A stretch of 64,000 nucleotides of DNA, taken from an uncultured Eubacteriales bacterium. Lineage in GTDB: Bacteria > Bacillota > Clostridia > Oscillospirales > Acutalibacteraceae. The stretch lies in contig CAKUVH010000002.1 in assembly GCA_934695425.1 (NCBI GenBank), positions 62,001 through 126,000 of the forward strand, written 5' to 3'. Below the pieces are notes generated by a model. It was given only the letters and a program-made list of their open reading frames with translations. It had not been told where the DNA came from and did no database searches. Positions 16,986-26,347 of the stretch are shown in pieces (positions within the stretch are counted from its first letter, which is position 1; each line of letters begins with the position of its first letter). The position numbers were made by a program, and so were the translations under genes.

Positions 16986-17807
16986 ATGGAGAATAAAAAA
17001 GTAGAAAATAAAAAACAAATGTCAAACAAGAAAAAATTCTGGGTAGGTATGAGCGCCCTCGCCGCTGTTGGTATTATTACCACCACCGTAGCTTGGTTTA
17101 CTTCAAGTCATCAATTTGGAACAGTTGATTTAAATACTACACAATATAGTGTGTATTCTGAACAACTTATTGATGAAGAAAAAGCTAAATCTTTGGTTCC
17201 GGGTCGATCTATAGAAGCAAAAGTTAGTGTAGAAAACCACAGTACTGTTCCTATTTTAGCCAGATTAACTTATACTTGGAATGGCGAGAACGGTGTTAAT
17301 CTTGATAATATAGAAGATTGGAAATTTACGTATGCTACTACTTCAACAAGGGACTCAAGTGGCGAAGATGTTATAGTACCAACATTTGGATATAATGAGG
17401 ATGACGGGGCTTATTATTTCAAAGGTTTAATACCTGAAGCAAGCAATGGATTTGATGTACGTGAGCACTTGCAAACTCTAACTTATACAGGCGTAGGAGG
17501 AGAAGTAACAGATAAAACGCAATACAAAGTTATGGACGATAGTACTAACCGATATTCGTGGCAAGATCAAAGAGGAGATCATGTTATCGGGGAAGGCAAG
17601 ACGTATACAATAGGTGATATTGCCAAAACGAATTTATCAGTTAAAGTTGAAACTATCCAAGCAACTGATGTAAATGGTAAAAATTTAGGCGTAGAAGAAG
17701 GCTTTATTACTGAAAGTAATGGATACGCGGTAGTTGATGCAGATAAGATAGCAGAAAGATGGCACGCTTTAGAAAATGCTAGCAAATCCACAGAAACAGG
17801 CACCTAA
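16986..17807 (+). CDS. TasA/CalY-like protein, first after sipW
   Basis: A 273-residue SipW-type substrate. The signal is KKKFWVGMSALAAVGIITTTVAWFTSSHQFG. The mature protein begins with a beta-sandwich region (LVPGRSIEAKVSVENHSTVPILARLTY), matching the TasA pattern of a proline turn followed by a KV.VxN(S/T)G-type strand. It ends with the shared C-terminal motif SVKVETIQATDVNGKNL. It is more like the member at 28066 (both have EEKAKSLVPG-type or EETAKSLVPG segments) than the ones between. A stem-loop without a T run follows, separating it from the array. Confidence 0.88.
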   Translation: MENKKVENKKQMSNKKKFWVGMSALAAVGIITTTVAWFTSSHQFGTVDLNTTQYSVYSEQLIDEEKAKSLVPGRSIEAKVSVENHSTVPILARLTYTWNGENGVNLDNIEDWKFTYATTSTRDSSGEDVIVPTFGYNEDDGAYYFKGLIPEASNGFDVREHLQTLTYTGVGGEVTDKTQYKVMDDSTNRYSWQDQRGDHVIGEGKTYTIGDIAKTNLSVKVETIQATDVNGKNLGVEEGFITESNGYAVVDADKIAERWHALENASKSTETGT

Positions 17808-17836
17808 TCAAAACTCAACTCAATAAAACAACAAAT

Positions 17837-17869
17837 CAGCGTGGTCTGAGTGCGAGCTCTGCCACGCTG
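17837..17869 (+). promoter_or_regulatory. Intergenic stem-loop inside the cluster
   Basis: Stem cagcgtgg / ccacgctg with a 17-base GC-rich loop and no T run. It sits in the only long gap (about 100 bases) between TasA-like genes, so it may be an RNA-processing or attenuation element that sets the level of the first subunit relative to the rest. Confidence 0.5.
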
Positions 17870-17911
17870 GCACTATAAAATAGCCATACCAAAACGAAAG
17901 GAGATGCTAAT

Positions 17912-18685
17912 ATGGATAGTAAAATAAAATTTTCATCCAAAAAAAGATTCTGGATCGGGATAGGTGCCTGTGCACTTGTTGGCGTTATTGCCGCCACTAT
18001 AGCATATTTTTCGAGTTCACATATGTTTACAAATGAGTTCAAAAGTTTAAATTATAACGTCGAGGTGTATGATCTTATCGACGCCGCCACTGCCGGCGAT
18101 ATGTGGCCTGGAGAAACTATAGACACTAGTGTTAAAGTCAAAAATTCCGGTGAAGTTCCCGCCCTCGTCAGAATTAAATACCCTGCGATGGCACTTTCCG
18201 ACGAAGAAAAGAATAAGAAATTCACTCTCGAAGAAGCCAAAAACACCGATGGTATAAGCCTATCGGACGAGGATAACGGGTATGGACTGATAGCAACATT
18301 TGACACCGATAAATTTTTGTATAATAGCCAGGATAAATGCTACTACTACCAAGGCGTAGTCGCTCCAAACGCCGAAGTTTCCCATATTAAAGGAATTACC
18401 GTCGGGAAAGATGTCAAAATCACCCAGTCGGGTTATCTCGATTCTGCCTCCGATGGCACCACTCAGCCTTGGACTGATAGTTCCAAGTGGTCGAGCACAA
18501 CCGACAAAGGTTACGGGCATATGCGCAGATATAGTAATTCCCCCTGGCATAGTCTTCTCGGTGTCTACGCCGAAACCATCCAAGCGACCGACGCGAATGG
18601 TGAGCTGTTGGTTGGCGAAAAAGTGTCCCAGCTAGACGCCGCAGGATTAAAAAACTTGTGGAAAAACCTAGGAAAAACTGATTAA
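17912..18685 (+). CDS. TasA/CalY-like protein
   Basis: A 257-residue member with signal KKRFWIGIGACALVGVIAAT followed by IAYFSSSHMFTNEF. The TasA-like strand pattern is DMWPGETIDTSVKVKNSGEVPALVRIKYP. The centre includes DKFLYNSQDKCYYYQGVVAPNAE and the end is VYAETIQATDANGELL...LKNLWKNLGK. Its body matches the two group-B members (22117 and 26348), including a TQPWTDSSKW segment that recurs there as SEPWNDDSKW. GC content is higher than in neighbours, and the gene is preceded by cgaaaggagatgctaat. Confidence 0.88.
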   Translation: MDSKIKFSSKKRFWIGIGACALVGVIAATIAYFSSSHMFTNEFKSLNYNVEVYDLIDAATAGDMWPGETIDTSVKVKNSGEVPALVRIKYPAMALSDEEKNKKFTLEEAKNTDGISLSDEDNGYGLIATFDTDKFLYNSQDKCYYYQGVVAPNAEVSHIKGITVGKDVKITQSGYLDSASDGTTQPWTDSSKWSSTTDKGYGHMRRYSNSPWHSLLGVYAETIQATDANGELLVGEKVSQLDAAGLKNLWKNLGKTD

Positions 18686-18703
18686 CCGAAAGGAGACACC
18701 GAC

Positions 18704-19546
18704 ATGAAACATAAAAAACCAAACCCCGATAAGAAAAGATTCTGGCTCGGCATGGCAGGCTGCGCGCTGGTCAGCTTCACGGCATATGCGGTGTCTTACT
18801 TTTCGAGTTCCCACATTTTCAGTAATGAATATAACGCCAATAAAAATTACAGCGTCGAAATCTACGATGTTATGGATAAAAATAGTTCCTCAGGCTTACG
18901 TCCCTATGAAGAGAATAGGCTAAATGCTGATCTCGTGGTTAAAAACACAGGCGGGATACCGGTTCTTCTTAGAATTAAGTATAACTATTGCTATCAATAT
19001 TCATCGAATGGTTGGTGGGCTATTGTTGACGCCCCAAGTATTCGTTCATATTATAACAATCTAAATTTATTGAGTTATTATACCGGAAAAGTTCAAAACG
19101 AAGATAAGTTTTTATTTAATGGCGAAACAGAAGCAGTAAATAACACCAACTCTGATTATGATGGGTATTATTATTACCGAAAAGTTTTACAACCGAATCA
19201 AAGCATACAGCATTTAGATGATATATATACACCTGCTGGCACAACGTCATATGGTAATATTTTCTATTATCAAGGTGTTGATGATAGCAAAGAGGAAATA
19301 TGGAAGAGAAGGCGTGATACTGGGTTCAAGACTAACTCAATGGGTAAAATGTTATGGGGAGGTTCCGAGCAAGCTCAAAGTTCTGCGTACCCAGGCAGAA
19401 AAGTGAAAACAACAAAGACTGAAGACTTACAAGCAAAAGTCGAAACCATACGAGCAGTAAAAAGTGACGGAAAGCCATTGGAAGATAAAGATCTCCAAGA
19501 TTTGGATTCCGTCGGACTTAAAAAATTGTGGGAAAGTATGATTTAA
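18704..19546 (+). CDS. TasA/CalY-like protein, group A, 3' type X
   Basis: A 280-residue SipW-type substrate. The group A signal reads KKRFWLGMAGCALVSFTAYA then VSYFSSSHIFSNEYNANKNY. The beta-sandwich strand is ADLVVKNTGGIPVLLRIKY. The centre is rich in Tyr, Asn and Ser (NGWWAIVDAPSIRSYYNNLN). The conserved DKFLFNGETE ... DYDGYYYYRKVLQPNQSIQHLDDI block follows, then the C-terminal type X end (VETIRAVKSDGKPL...LKKLWESMI). The type X end is shared almost base for base with the gene at 21277, although another gene group lies between them. Confidence 0.88.
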   Translation: MKHKKPNPDKKRFWLGMAGCALVSFTAYAVSYFSSSHIFSNEYNANKNYSVEIYDVMDKNSSSGLRPYEENRLNADLVVKNTGGIPVLLRIKYNYCYQYSSNGWWAIVDAPSIRSYYNNLNLLSYYTGKVQNEDKFLFNGETEAVNNTNSDYDGYYYYRKVLQPNQSIQHLDDIYTPAGTTSYGNIFYYQGVDDSKEEIWKRRRDTGFKTNSMGKMLWGGSEQAQSSAYPGRKVKTTKTEDLQAKVETIRAVKSDGKPLEDKDLQDLDSVGLKKLWESMI

Positions 19547-19564
19547 TCGAAAGGAGATACCAAT

Positions 19565-20395
19565 ATGAAACATAAAAAACAAAACTCCGATAAGAAAAGA
19601 TTCTGGCTCGGCATGGCAGGCTGCGCGCTGGTCAGCTTCACGGCATATGCGGTGTCTTACTTTTCGAGTTCCCACATTTTCAGTAATGAATATAACGCCA
19701 ACAAAAATTACAGCGTCGAAGTGTATGACATCGCAAATAAAGAAGAAGGCGTGGATGTATGGTATAACAGATACTTCACGATAAATAGGGATATTGTAGC
19801 TAAAAACGTCGGCGATGTCCCTGTTTTGCTCAGGATTAAGTATATAAGAGGTTATTGGTCGTCTCAGCATGATAAATTTTATTGGCTGGATTATGATAAA
19901 TATTCAATTTACAATTACTTAATACTGAATGCATATTTTTGTGGTATTGTCGTAAACGATGATAAATTTCCGTACAATGGTAAGAAAACGTCAGGACCGG
20001 ATCCTACTCCCGACGAATACGATGGATACTATTATTACCAAGGAATTTTAGATCCGGGCGAAAGTATTCAGCACTTGGATAAAGTAACCCAAGGAGGATA
20101 CACAGATCGTTTAGATGAGTTTAAGACTTATTATTATGGTGGCATTGACAAAGAGAAAAATGAAGAAATATGGGAAAGCGGTTCTGATAATGGTAATGGC
20201 AAAATGGTGATGCTGGGTATGGGCCCTTCTATAGATAAATATGGCATTATTAATAAGAAAAAAATTTACATTTTCAGAGCTTGTGTAGAAACCATTCAAG
20301 CGACCAACCCTGACGGTAGTGCATTATCAAAAGAAGAAGTTGAAAGTAAGGATTCCATAGGACTAAAAGCCTATTGGGATGCACTAGGCAAATAG
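19565..20395 (+). CDS. TasA/CalY-like protein, group A, distinct 3' end
   Basis: A 276-residue member. The signal block is nearly identical in DNA to 18704. After YSVEVYD the sequence diverges (IANKEEGVDVWYNRYFTI), keeping AKNVGDVPVLLRIKY. The centre has DKFPYNGKKTSGPDPTPDEYDGYYYYQGILDPGESIQHLD. The end is VETIQATNPDGSALSKEEVE...LKAYWDALGK, a 3' type seen only here. So the 5' block was shared with the neighbours while the mature protein changed. Confidence 0.87.
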   Translation: MKHKKQNSDKKRFWLGMAGCALVSFTAYAVSYFSSSHIFSNEYNANKNYSVEVYDIANKEEGVDVWYNRYFTINRDIVAKNVGDVPVLLRIKYIRGYWSSQHDKFYWLDYDKYSIYNYLILNAYFCGIVVNDDKFPYNGKKTSGPDPTPDEYDGYYYYQGILDPGESIQHLDKVTQGGYTDRLDEFKTYYYGGIDKEKNEEIWESGSDNGNGKMVMLGMGPSIDKYGIINKKKIYIFRACVETIQATNPDGSALSKEEVESKDSIGLKAYWDALGK

Positions 20396-20418
20396 TCAAT
20401 TGAAAGGAGATGCCTCAA

Positions 20419-21258
20419 GTGAAATATAATAAAAAATCGGAACTTAATAACAAACTTTTTTTGATAGGTTTAGGCTTGCTTTCTGCTATAGGTGTAGGCG
20501 TCACAGCTGCCACCACTATGGTATATAATTGGAGTTCAGATTGCTTTGATTACCCTATTAATAAACCGAATTACAATGTTTCTATGAAAAATATGCTAGT
20601 TGACGCCGAGGCTGCGTCAGCGGAAAAAGGTAAAAAAATTAATGCTAATATTACTGTTGAAAATTCAGGAGAAGTCCCCATGCTTGTAAGGATATCCTAT
20701 ATAAATTCAGACAAAGTTTTTATTGAGGGAATACGTGATAATTCCTATCAAAATTTGAACAGAAATAGTGACGGAAAGGTAATTGATTCTGACGGAAATG
20801 TTGTGTCATATCTGGACTTGAGTGAAAATATAACAGATTCAACTACTTCGTCAGAATGGAGCGCGCAAGTGGTTGAGAATAGTAATTTTGTTTTTAACTC
20901 CGACGACGGCCATTACTACTACAAAGGAATTTTGAAAACGAATGAATCCGTTCAACATTTGGATAGTGTTACTCTTTGTTCCGGGTCTGATTCTTCAGGC
21001 AACGAACAGATTTTTCACAAAACCGGAGATTATGATACCACGGATTGGGTATCCGGAAGTGCTCCCAGTGGCACAACTGAATCCGGAATAAAAAAAGTAG
21101 TAACTTTCGGAAATTCTTCTCCACTTAAACTTAATTTAACTGTGGCTATCGAAACTATTCAGGCTACGGATAAGAATTTTAAATTTTTTGAAATTCCTGC
21201 CGATGTTACAGCGGCACAAATGAAAGAATATTGGACCAGGTTAGGCAAAAACAATTAA
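20419..21258 (+). CDS. TasA/CalY-like protein, group D
   Basis: A 279-residue member with a different N-terminus: ELNNKLFLIGLGLLSAIGVGVTAAT, then VYNWSSDCFDYPINKPNYNV, which lacks the usual YFSS. The strand pattern ANITVENSGEVPMLVRISY and the end VAIETIQATDKNF remain. GTG 20419 was chosen because gaaaggagatgcctcaa precedes it in the same frame as every other ribosome site in the array; an ATG at 20410 would overlap that site. It pairs with the gene at 27144, sharing a TTESGIKKVVTFG stretch. Whether SipW can cut this atypical signal is uncertain. Confidence 0.85.
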   Translation: MKYNKKSELNNKLFLIGLGLLSAIGVGVTAATTMVYNWSSDCFDYPINKPNYNVSMKNMLVDAEAASAEKGKKINANITVENSGEVPMLVRISYINSDKVFIEGIRDNSYQNLNRNSDGKVIDSDGNVVSYLDLSENITDSTTSSEWSAQVVENSNFVFNSDDGHYYYKGILKTNESVQHLDSVTLCSGSDSSGNEQIFHKTGDYDTTDWVSGSAPSGTTESGIKKVVTFGNSSPLKLNLTVAIETIQATDKNFKFFEIPADVTAAQMKEYWTRLGKNN

Positions 21259-21276
21259 CCGAAAGGAGACACCGAC

Positions 21277-22098
21277 ATGAAACATAAAAAACAAAACCCC
21301 GAAAAGAAAAGATTCTGGCTTGGCATGGCAGGTTGCGCGCTGGTCAGCTTCACGGCATATGCGGTGTCTTACTTTTCGAGTTCCCACATTTTCAGTAATG
21401 AATATAACGCCAATAAAAATTACAGCGTCGAGATTTACGACGTTATCGATGAAAATAATTCTACAGGTCTGTGGCCGAATAAAGAAAAAGAAATAAACGT
21501 CGACTTTGTCGTTAAAAATACCGGAAATATCCCTGTCCTGCTTAGGATTAGGTATGCCCGAAATACCAAGAAGTACACTGGCGGTAGTTGGGCGGGGCCG
21601 GATTTTTTTCATAGTTCATGGCGCTATAATTTGAGCATTACAAATGATATGTATAAAGGTGTGTTTCAGAATGAAGATAAATTCGTATTTAATGGCGAGT
21701 TAACCCGTGTGGGAGATACTAACGATCAATATGACGGTTATTATTATTACAAAAAAGTTTTACAACCGAATCAAAGCATACATCATCTAGATGGGATTTA
21801 TGTGCTCCATAACGAAGATATAAGCTTTGAGACTTTCTACTATAACGGCATCGACAACAACAAATCCGAAGTATGGGCTATCGGTTCTAAAAATAATTTG
21901 GGAATTGGTAAAATGTTACAAGCAAGAGGCGGCTTTTATTCAAATATATACGGACGTATAAAAGCGGATTTAAGTTGTATATTTGCAAGAGTCGAAACCA
22001 TACGAGCAGTAAAAAGTGACGGAAAACCATTGGGAGATAAAGATCTCCAAGATTTGGATTCCGTCGGACTTAAAAAATTGTGGGAAAGTATGATTTAA
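21277..22098 (+). CDS. TasA/CalY-like protein, group A, 3' type X
   Basis: A 273-residue member. It carries the group A signal and the strand VDFVVKNTGNIPVLLRIRY. The middle is unlike 18704 (RNTKKYTGGSWAGPDFFHSS), while EDKFVFNGELTRVGDTNDQYDGYYYYKKVLQPNQSIHHLDGI and the final 110 bases (VETIRAVKSDGKPLGDKDLQ) match it closely. A variable centre between two matching ends is what gene conversion or cassette exchange would leave. Confidence 0.88.
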   Translation: MKHKKQNPEKKRFWLGMAGCALVSFTAYAVSYFSSSHIFSNEYNANKNYSVEIYDVIDENNSTGLWPNKEKEINVDFVVKNTGNIPVLLRIRYARNTKKYTGGSWAGPDFFHSSWRYNLSITNDMYKGVFQNEDKFVFNGELTRVGDTNDQYDGYYYYKKVLQPNQSIHHLDGIYVLHNEDISFETFYYNGIDNNKSEVWAIGSKNNLGIGKMLQARGGFYSNIYGRIKADLSCIFARVETIRAVKSDGKPLGDKDLQDLDSVGLKKLWESMI

Positions 22099-22116
22099 TC
22101 GAAAGGAGAAATCGAA

Positions 22117-22890
22117 ATGAAGCACAAGAAACAAATTTCGGACAAGAAAAAATTCGGACTAGCTGCGATTGCCTGCGCGATGATCGGCTTAATAGCGGCA
22201 ACTATGGCGTATTTTTCGAGTTCCCACAGCTTCACGAATAAATTCAGCGCCGCAAAATACAGCGTCGAAACCTACGACCTGATTGATTCCGAAAAATTTC
22301 TAAATATGTGGCCACGACAAGTCATAGATGCTAGTGTCAAAGTCAAAAACACAGGCGATGTCCCCATCTTGGCAAGGATTAGATATCCTGTCAAGTATAG
22401 TGAAGACAGTTTGCCGGATCCATTTACTATTGAAGAAGCGGAGAGAATTGCCCCCGCGGATCTACGAGGATTTTGCTATATAGAAGGAAAGTTTGCTTCT
22501 AATAAATTTTTATATAATAAATCAGATGGAAAATTTTATTACCAGGGCGTAATCACTAAAGATGATGGCGAAATCCAACACATTAAAGGCTTTATGATAG
22601 GAGAAAGTTATAATTATATCTCAACTTATTACCTTCAATCCTCAGACACCAGCGAACCCTGGAATGATGATTCTAAATGGAAAAAGGAAAATAACAATGA
22701 TAAAAGCATAGATAAAAACTTAGGTACATCGCGTGAACTTGGATGCTGGCCACGTTCTTATTATCGCCTAGGTGTTTATATCGAAACTATCCAAGCTACC
22801 AACAAAACCGGCAACCTATTGAGCGCTACAGAAGTGGCCAATCTAGACGTAGCAGGATTAAAAGAACTGTGGACAAACCTAGGAAAGTAA
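22117..22890 (+). CDS. TasA/CalY-like protein, group B, 3' type Z
   Basis: A 257-residue member with signal KKKFGLAAIACAMIGLIAAT then MAYFSSSHSFTNKFSAAKY. The strand is DASVKVKNTGDVPILARIRYP. The central KFASNKFLYNKSDGKFYYQG followed by VITKDDGEIQHIKGF is nearly identical to the copy at 26348. The 3' end (EVANLDVAGLKELWTNLGK) is instead shared with the group C gene that follows, so the gene is mosaic. There is no change in codon style relative to neighbours. Confidence 0.88.
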   Translation: MKHKKQISDKKKFGLAAIACAMIGLIAATMAYFSSSHSFTNKFSAAKYSVETYDLIDSEKFLNMWPRQVIDASVKVKNTGDVPILARIRYPVKYSEDSLPDPFTIEEAERIAPADLRGFCYIEGKFASNKFLYNKSDGKFYYQGVITKDDGEIQHIKGFMIGESYNYISTYYLQSSDTSEPWNDDSKWKKENNNDKSIDKNLGTSRELGCWPRSYYRLGVYIETIQATNKTGNLLSATEVANLDVAGLKELWTNLGK

Positions 22891-22911
22891 TAATCGAAAG
22901 GAGATACCAAA

Positions 22912-23751
22912 ATGAAGCACGAAAAACAAATTTCTGACAGAGCAAGGTTCTGGATCGGTGTAATTGCATGCATTATGGTCGGCGCAATCGCAAGTACTGT
23001 GTCGTATTTTTCCAGCGCCCATATTTTTAATAACGGGTACAAAATGCACAATATTTTCATCAGAGTCTATGACGTCATCGATACTAATAAGTCTGTAGGC
23101 CTTTGGCAAAACAGAGATAATTATATAAACGCAGACCTCGTAGTTAAAAATACCGGCGAGCTTCCCGTCCTCCTCAGGATTAAGTATAATCTCGCTAATA
23201 AATGGTCAAGGCTCAACTCGAGTAATACCAACGATTGGCATTTTTATGATGATAAAAATAAATCATATTATAATTGTTTGGATTTAAGTATATTAAATGG
23301 AGTAGCCGTAAACAAAGATAAGTTCTTATTTAATGGCGGAACTGAATTATGGAAAGACGATACTGACCCTAACTATGACGGGTATTATTATTACAGGGGA
23401 GTTTTACAACCAACTGACCTCATACAGCACCTGGATGGGATAAATCGACCTAGCAGTGATACTCAGCATTATAGTGATCCTTGGTTTTATCAAGGCCTTG
23501 ATAATGACAAGAAAGAAATATGGAAGAGAAATAGCGATACCACTATCGAAACTAAATCAATTGGTAAATCTTTATATTCATTTAATTCACATTTCGCAAA
23601 TATAAATGGGCCATCACTTCCCTTTAAAATAAGAGCAACTGTCGAAGCTATTCAAGCGACTGACGAGGACGGAAAATCTTTGGATGCCAAGGAAGTGGCC
23701 AATCTAGACGTAGCAGGATTAAAAAAGTTGTGGACGGACTTAGGAAAGTAA
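22912..23751 (+). CDS. TasA/CalY-like protein, group C, 3' type Z
   Basis: A 279-residue member with signal RARFWIGVIACIMVGAIAST then VSYFSSAHIFNNGYKMHNIF. The first ~200 bases match the next gene almost perfectly. The strand is ADLVVKNTGELPVLLRIKY. The variable centre (NKWSRLNSSNTNDWHFYDDK) precedes DKFLFNGGTELWKDDTDPNYDGYYYYRGVLQPTDLIQHLD. The end is VEAIQATDEDGKSLDAKEVA, with VEAIQA rather than VETIQA in this group. Confidence 0.88.
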   Translation: MKHEKQISDRARFWIGVIACIMVGAIASTVSYFSSAHIFNNGYKMHNIFIRVYDVIDTNKSVGLWQNRDNYINADLVVKNTGELPVLLRIKYNLANKWSRLNSSNTNDWHFYDDKNKSYYNCLDLSILNGVAVNKDKFLFNGGTELWKDDTDPNYDGYYYYRGVLQPTDLIQHLDGINRPSSDTQHYSDPWFYQGLDNDKKEIWKRNSDTTIETKSIGKSLYSFNSHFANINGPSLPFKIRATVEAIQATDEDGKSLDAKEVANLDVAGLKKLWTDLGK

Positions 23752-23772
23752 TAAGTGAAAGGAGATACCAAA

Positions 23773-24606
23773 ATGAAGCATGAAAGACAAATTTCTGACA
23801 GAACAAGGTTCTGGATCGGTGTAATTGCATGCATTATGGTCGGCGCGATCGCAAGTACCGTGTCGTATTTTTCCAGCGCCCATATTTTTAATAACGGGTA
23901 CAAAATGCACAATATTTTCATCAGAGTCTATGACGTCATCGATACTAATAAGTCTGTAGGTCTTTGGGGAAGTAAAGACAATCACATAAACTCTGATCTT
24001 GTTATTAAAAATACCGGCGAGCTTCCTGTCCTCCTCAGGATTAAATATACCCTATACCGAAAGAATGACGAGAACAGTGAATGGTGGGTTCCGGGTGTTA
24101 GTGATCAGAATAGATCATGGCGTCATAATTTGAGTTATATGTTTGGTTCGACCGAGATTAAAGTTCAGAATGAAGATAAATTTTTATTCAACGGCGAGAC
24201 AGAGTCAATAGATGATACAAACACTAATTACGACGGATATTATTATTACCAAGGAATTTTAGAGCCGGATAATATTATACAACACCTGGACGAAATCTAT
24301 CAAAAAAGTAATGAATACGTTTCTATAAGGAAGTCCTATTATAAAGGCTCTAATATTGACAAAAGAGAAGGATGGGTGGACAACGACTTAGGACTTGGTA
24401 AAATGTTGCATGCAGTAAACAGTTTCGGACCGGTTATATATGGAATGAAAAAAGGACCCATAGAGTCCATAAGAGCAACCGTCGAAGCTATACAAGCAAC
24501 CGACAAAGAGGGTAAAAAATTGACTGAAAAAAAAGATCACATTTCAACCCTTACCGCATTAGAACTGCATGATTTGTGGAAAAAATTAACTTCAACAACT
24601 ACCTAA
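23773..24606 (+). CDS. TasA/CalY-like protein, group C, distinct 3' end
   Basis: A 277-residue member. ATG 23773 follows gtgaaaggagatacca; an upstream in-frame GTG at 23755 is the ribosome-site region itself. It shares its signal and start of mature protein with 22912, then diverges (TLYRKNDENSEWWVPGVSDQ). It keeps EDKFLFNGETESIDDTNTNYDGYYYYQGILEPDNIIQHLD. It ends with ATDKEGKKLTEKKDHISTLT and a Thr/Ser tail (LTSTTT) found in no other member. Confidence 0.87.
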   Translation: MKHERQISDRTRFWIGVIACIMVGAIASTVSYFSSAHIFNNGYKMHNIFIRVYDVIDTNKSVGLWGSKDNHINSDLVIKNTGELPVLLRIKYTLYRKNDENSEWWVPGVSDQNRSWRHNLSYMFGSTEIKVQNEDKFLFNGETESIDDTNTNYDGYYYYQGILEPDNIIQHLDEIYQKSNEYVSIRKSYYKGSNIDKREGWVDNDLGLGKMLHAVNSFGPVIYGMKKGPIESIRATVEAIQATDKEGKKLTEKKDHISTLTALELHDLWKKLTSTTT

Positions 24607-24625
24607 CCGAAAGGAGATGATATGA

Positions 24626-25468
24626 ATGGAGTACAGAAAGCGAGACCCCGACAAGAAAAGGTTTTGGCTCGGCATGGCGGGCTGCGCGCTGGTCAGTTTC
24701 ACGGCATATGCGGTGTCTTACTTTTCGAGTTCCCACATTTTCAGTAATGAATATAACGCCAATAAAAATTACAGCGTCGAGATTTATGACGTTATCGACA
24801 CAAATAATTCTATGAGCCTCTGGCAAAATAAAGAAAATCACATAAACTCTGACCTAGTAATTAAAAACACCGGAAAAATTCCTGTTTTACTCAGAATTAA
24901 ATATGCCCGATATTCTAAACAATACGGTTTTAGCTATTGGACTCCGGATAGTAATGATAAGAATAAATCTTGGTGCCATCATTTGAGTCATATGTCTGAT
25001 TATTATAAAATGTCAGCTCAGAATGAAAATAAATTTTTATTCAATGGTGAGACAACTAGAGTAGATGATACCAACTCCGATTATGACGGTTATTATTATT
25101 ACAAAGGAGTTTTACAACCGAATCAACTCACACAACACCTGGACGAGATTTGTACCGTAAAGAGTGAAAGCACTCGTTTAGAGACTTTCTATTATAGTGG
25201 TCTTGACAGCAACACATATCAAGGATGGAAATACGGCCCTGGAAATAATTTGGGACTGGGTAAAATGTTGTGGAGAGGGAATGCTTTTGCTTACGTTTCG
25301 TATAGCGGTAAAGGCCAAAAATCACAACTACGTTCCATACGAGCAAATGTAGAAACAATCCAAGCGCCGATCAAAGACGACGGCAGCTACTTAAGCGATG
25401 ACGACGTTAAAGATTTGGATTCGCTCGGCTTGAAAAAATATTGGAAAGATGCACTTGGGGATAATTAA
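24626..25468 (+). CDS. TasA/CalY-like protein, group A, 3' type Y
   Basis: A 280-residue member that starts MEYRKRDPDKKRFWLGMAG, a variant of the group A N-terminus also used by the next gene. The strand is SDLVIKNTGKIPVLLRIKY. The centre (SKQYGFSYWTPDSNDKNKSW) resembles that of the group C gene just upstream, which suggests exchange between neighbours. The type Y end (VETIQAPIKDDGSYLSDDDV ... YWKDALGDN) is shared at DNA level with 25487. Confidence 0.88.
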   Translation: MEYRKRDPDKKRFWLGMAGCALVSFTAYAVSYFSSSHIFSNEYNANKNYSVEIYDVIDTNNSMSLWQNKENHINSDLVIKNTGKIPVLLRIKYARYSKQYGFSYWTPDSNDKNKSWCHHLSHMSDYYKMSAQNENKFLFNGETTRVDDTNSDYDGYYYYKGVLQPNQLTQHLDEICTVKSESTRLETFYYSGLDSNTYQGWKYGPGNNLGLGKMLWRGNAFAYVSYSGKGQKSQLRSIRANVETIQAPIKDDGSYLSDDDVKDLDSLGLKKYWKDALGDN

Positions 25469-25486
25469 TCGAAAGGAGGAATCAAA

Positions 25487-26329
25487 ATGAAGTACAGAAA
25501 GCGAGACCCCGACAAGAAAAGGTTTTGGCTCGGCATGGTGGGCTGCGCGCTGGTCAGCTTCACAGCATATGCGGTGTCTTACTTTTCGAGTTCCCACATC
25601 TTCAGCAACGAATATAACGCGAATAAAAATTACAGCGTCGAAGTGTACAATGTCATCGACACCAGCACTTCCACAAAATCATGGCAAAATAGAGATACTA
25701 CTATAAATGCTGACTTTGTGATCAAAAACACAGGTGAAATTCCCGTCCTTCTTAGACTTAAATATAAATACGGTTATAGGGATAAGGAAACTCTTCAATG
25801 GTATTTTTATAGTGACGTGAAACAATCATATCGTAATAGCTTAGATAAAATGATCGATTGGTTTTCTGGCGTAGTCCAAAACGAAGATAAGTTTTTATTT
25901 AATGGTGAAACTGTCTGGGGAAGAACAGATTCCAATCCTGAAAGTGATGGTTATTATTATTACAAAGGAGTATTAAAACCGAACGAAACCATACAACATT
26001 TGGATGCAATAAATATACGTGGAAGGGATGAGCAGATTGGGAAGAATAGTCGTTGGTATTATCAGGGCCTTGATAGCAACAATAAAGAAAATTGGGAAGG
26101 TAGTAATTTAGGGATAGGTAAGATGTTATGGTCGGGTAATGATTTTGCAACATTCAAGTATGGAATTTCTGGATATAAAGGATCAAAACAAAAATCTCTA
26201 AGAGCAACCGTAGAAACAATCCAAGCGCCGATCAAAGACAACGGCAGTTACTTAAGCGATGACGACGTTAAAGATTTGGACGTACTTGGAATGAAAAAAT
26301 ATTGGACAGATGCACTTGGGGATAATTAA
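25487..26329 (+). CDS. TasA/CalY-like protein, group A, 3' type Y
   Basis: A 280-residue member and the closest tandem partner of 24626: both ends match and the centre differs (YGYRDKETLQWYFYSDVKQS here). The strand is ADFVIKNTGEIPVLLRLKY. EDKFLFNGETVWGRTDSNPESDGYYYYKGVLKPNETIQHLD is present. The ribosome site is cgaaaggaggaatcaaa, the same as for the following gene, which fits a duplication that included the upstream gap. Confidence 0.88.
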   Translation: MKYRKRDPDKKRFWLGMVGCALVSFTAYAVSYFSSSHIFSNEYNANKNYSVEVYNVIDTSTSTKSWQNRDTTINADFVIKNTGEIPVLLRLKYKYGYRDKETLQWYFYSDVKQSYRNSLDKMIDWFSGVVQNEDKFLFNGETVWGRTDSNPESDGYYYYKGVLKPNETIQHLDAINIRGRDEQIGKNSRWYYQGLDSNNKENWEGSNLGIGKMLWSGNDFATFKYGISGYKGSKQKSLRATVETIQAPIKDNGSYLSDDDVKDLDVLGMKKYWTDALGDN

Positions 26330-26347
26330 TCGAAAGGAGGAATCAAA

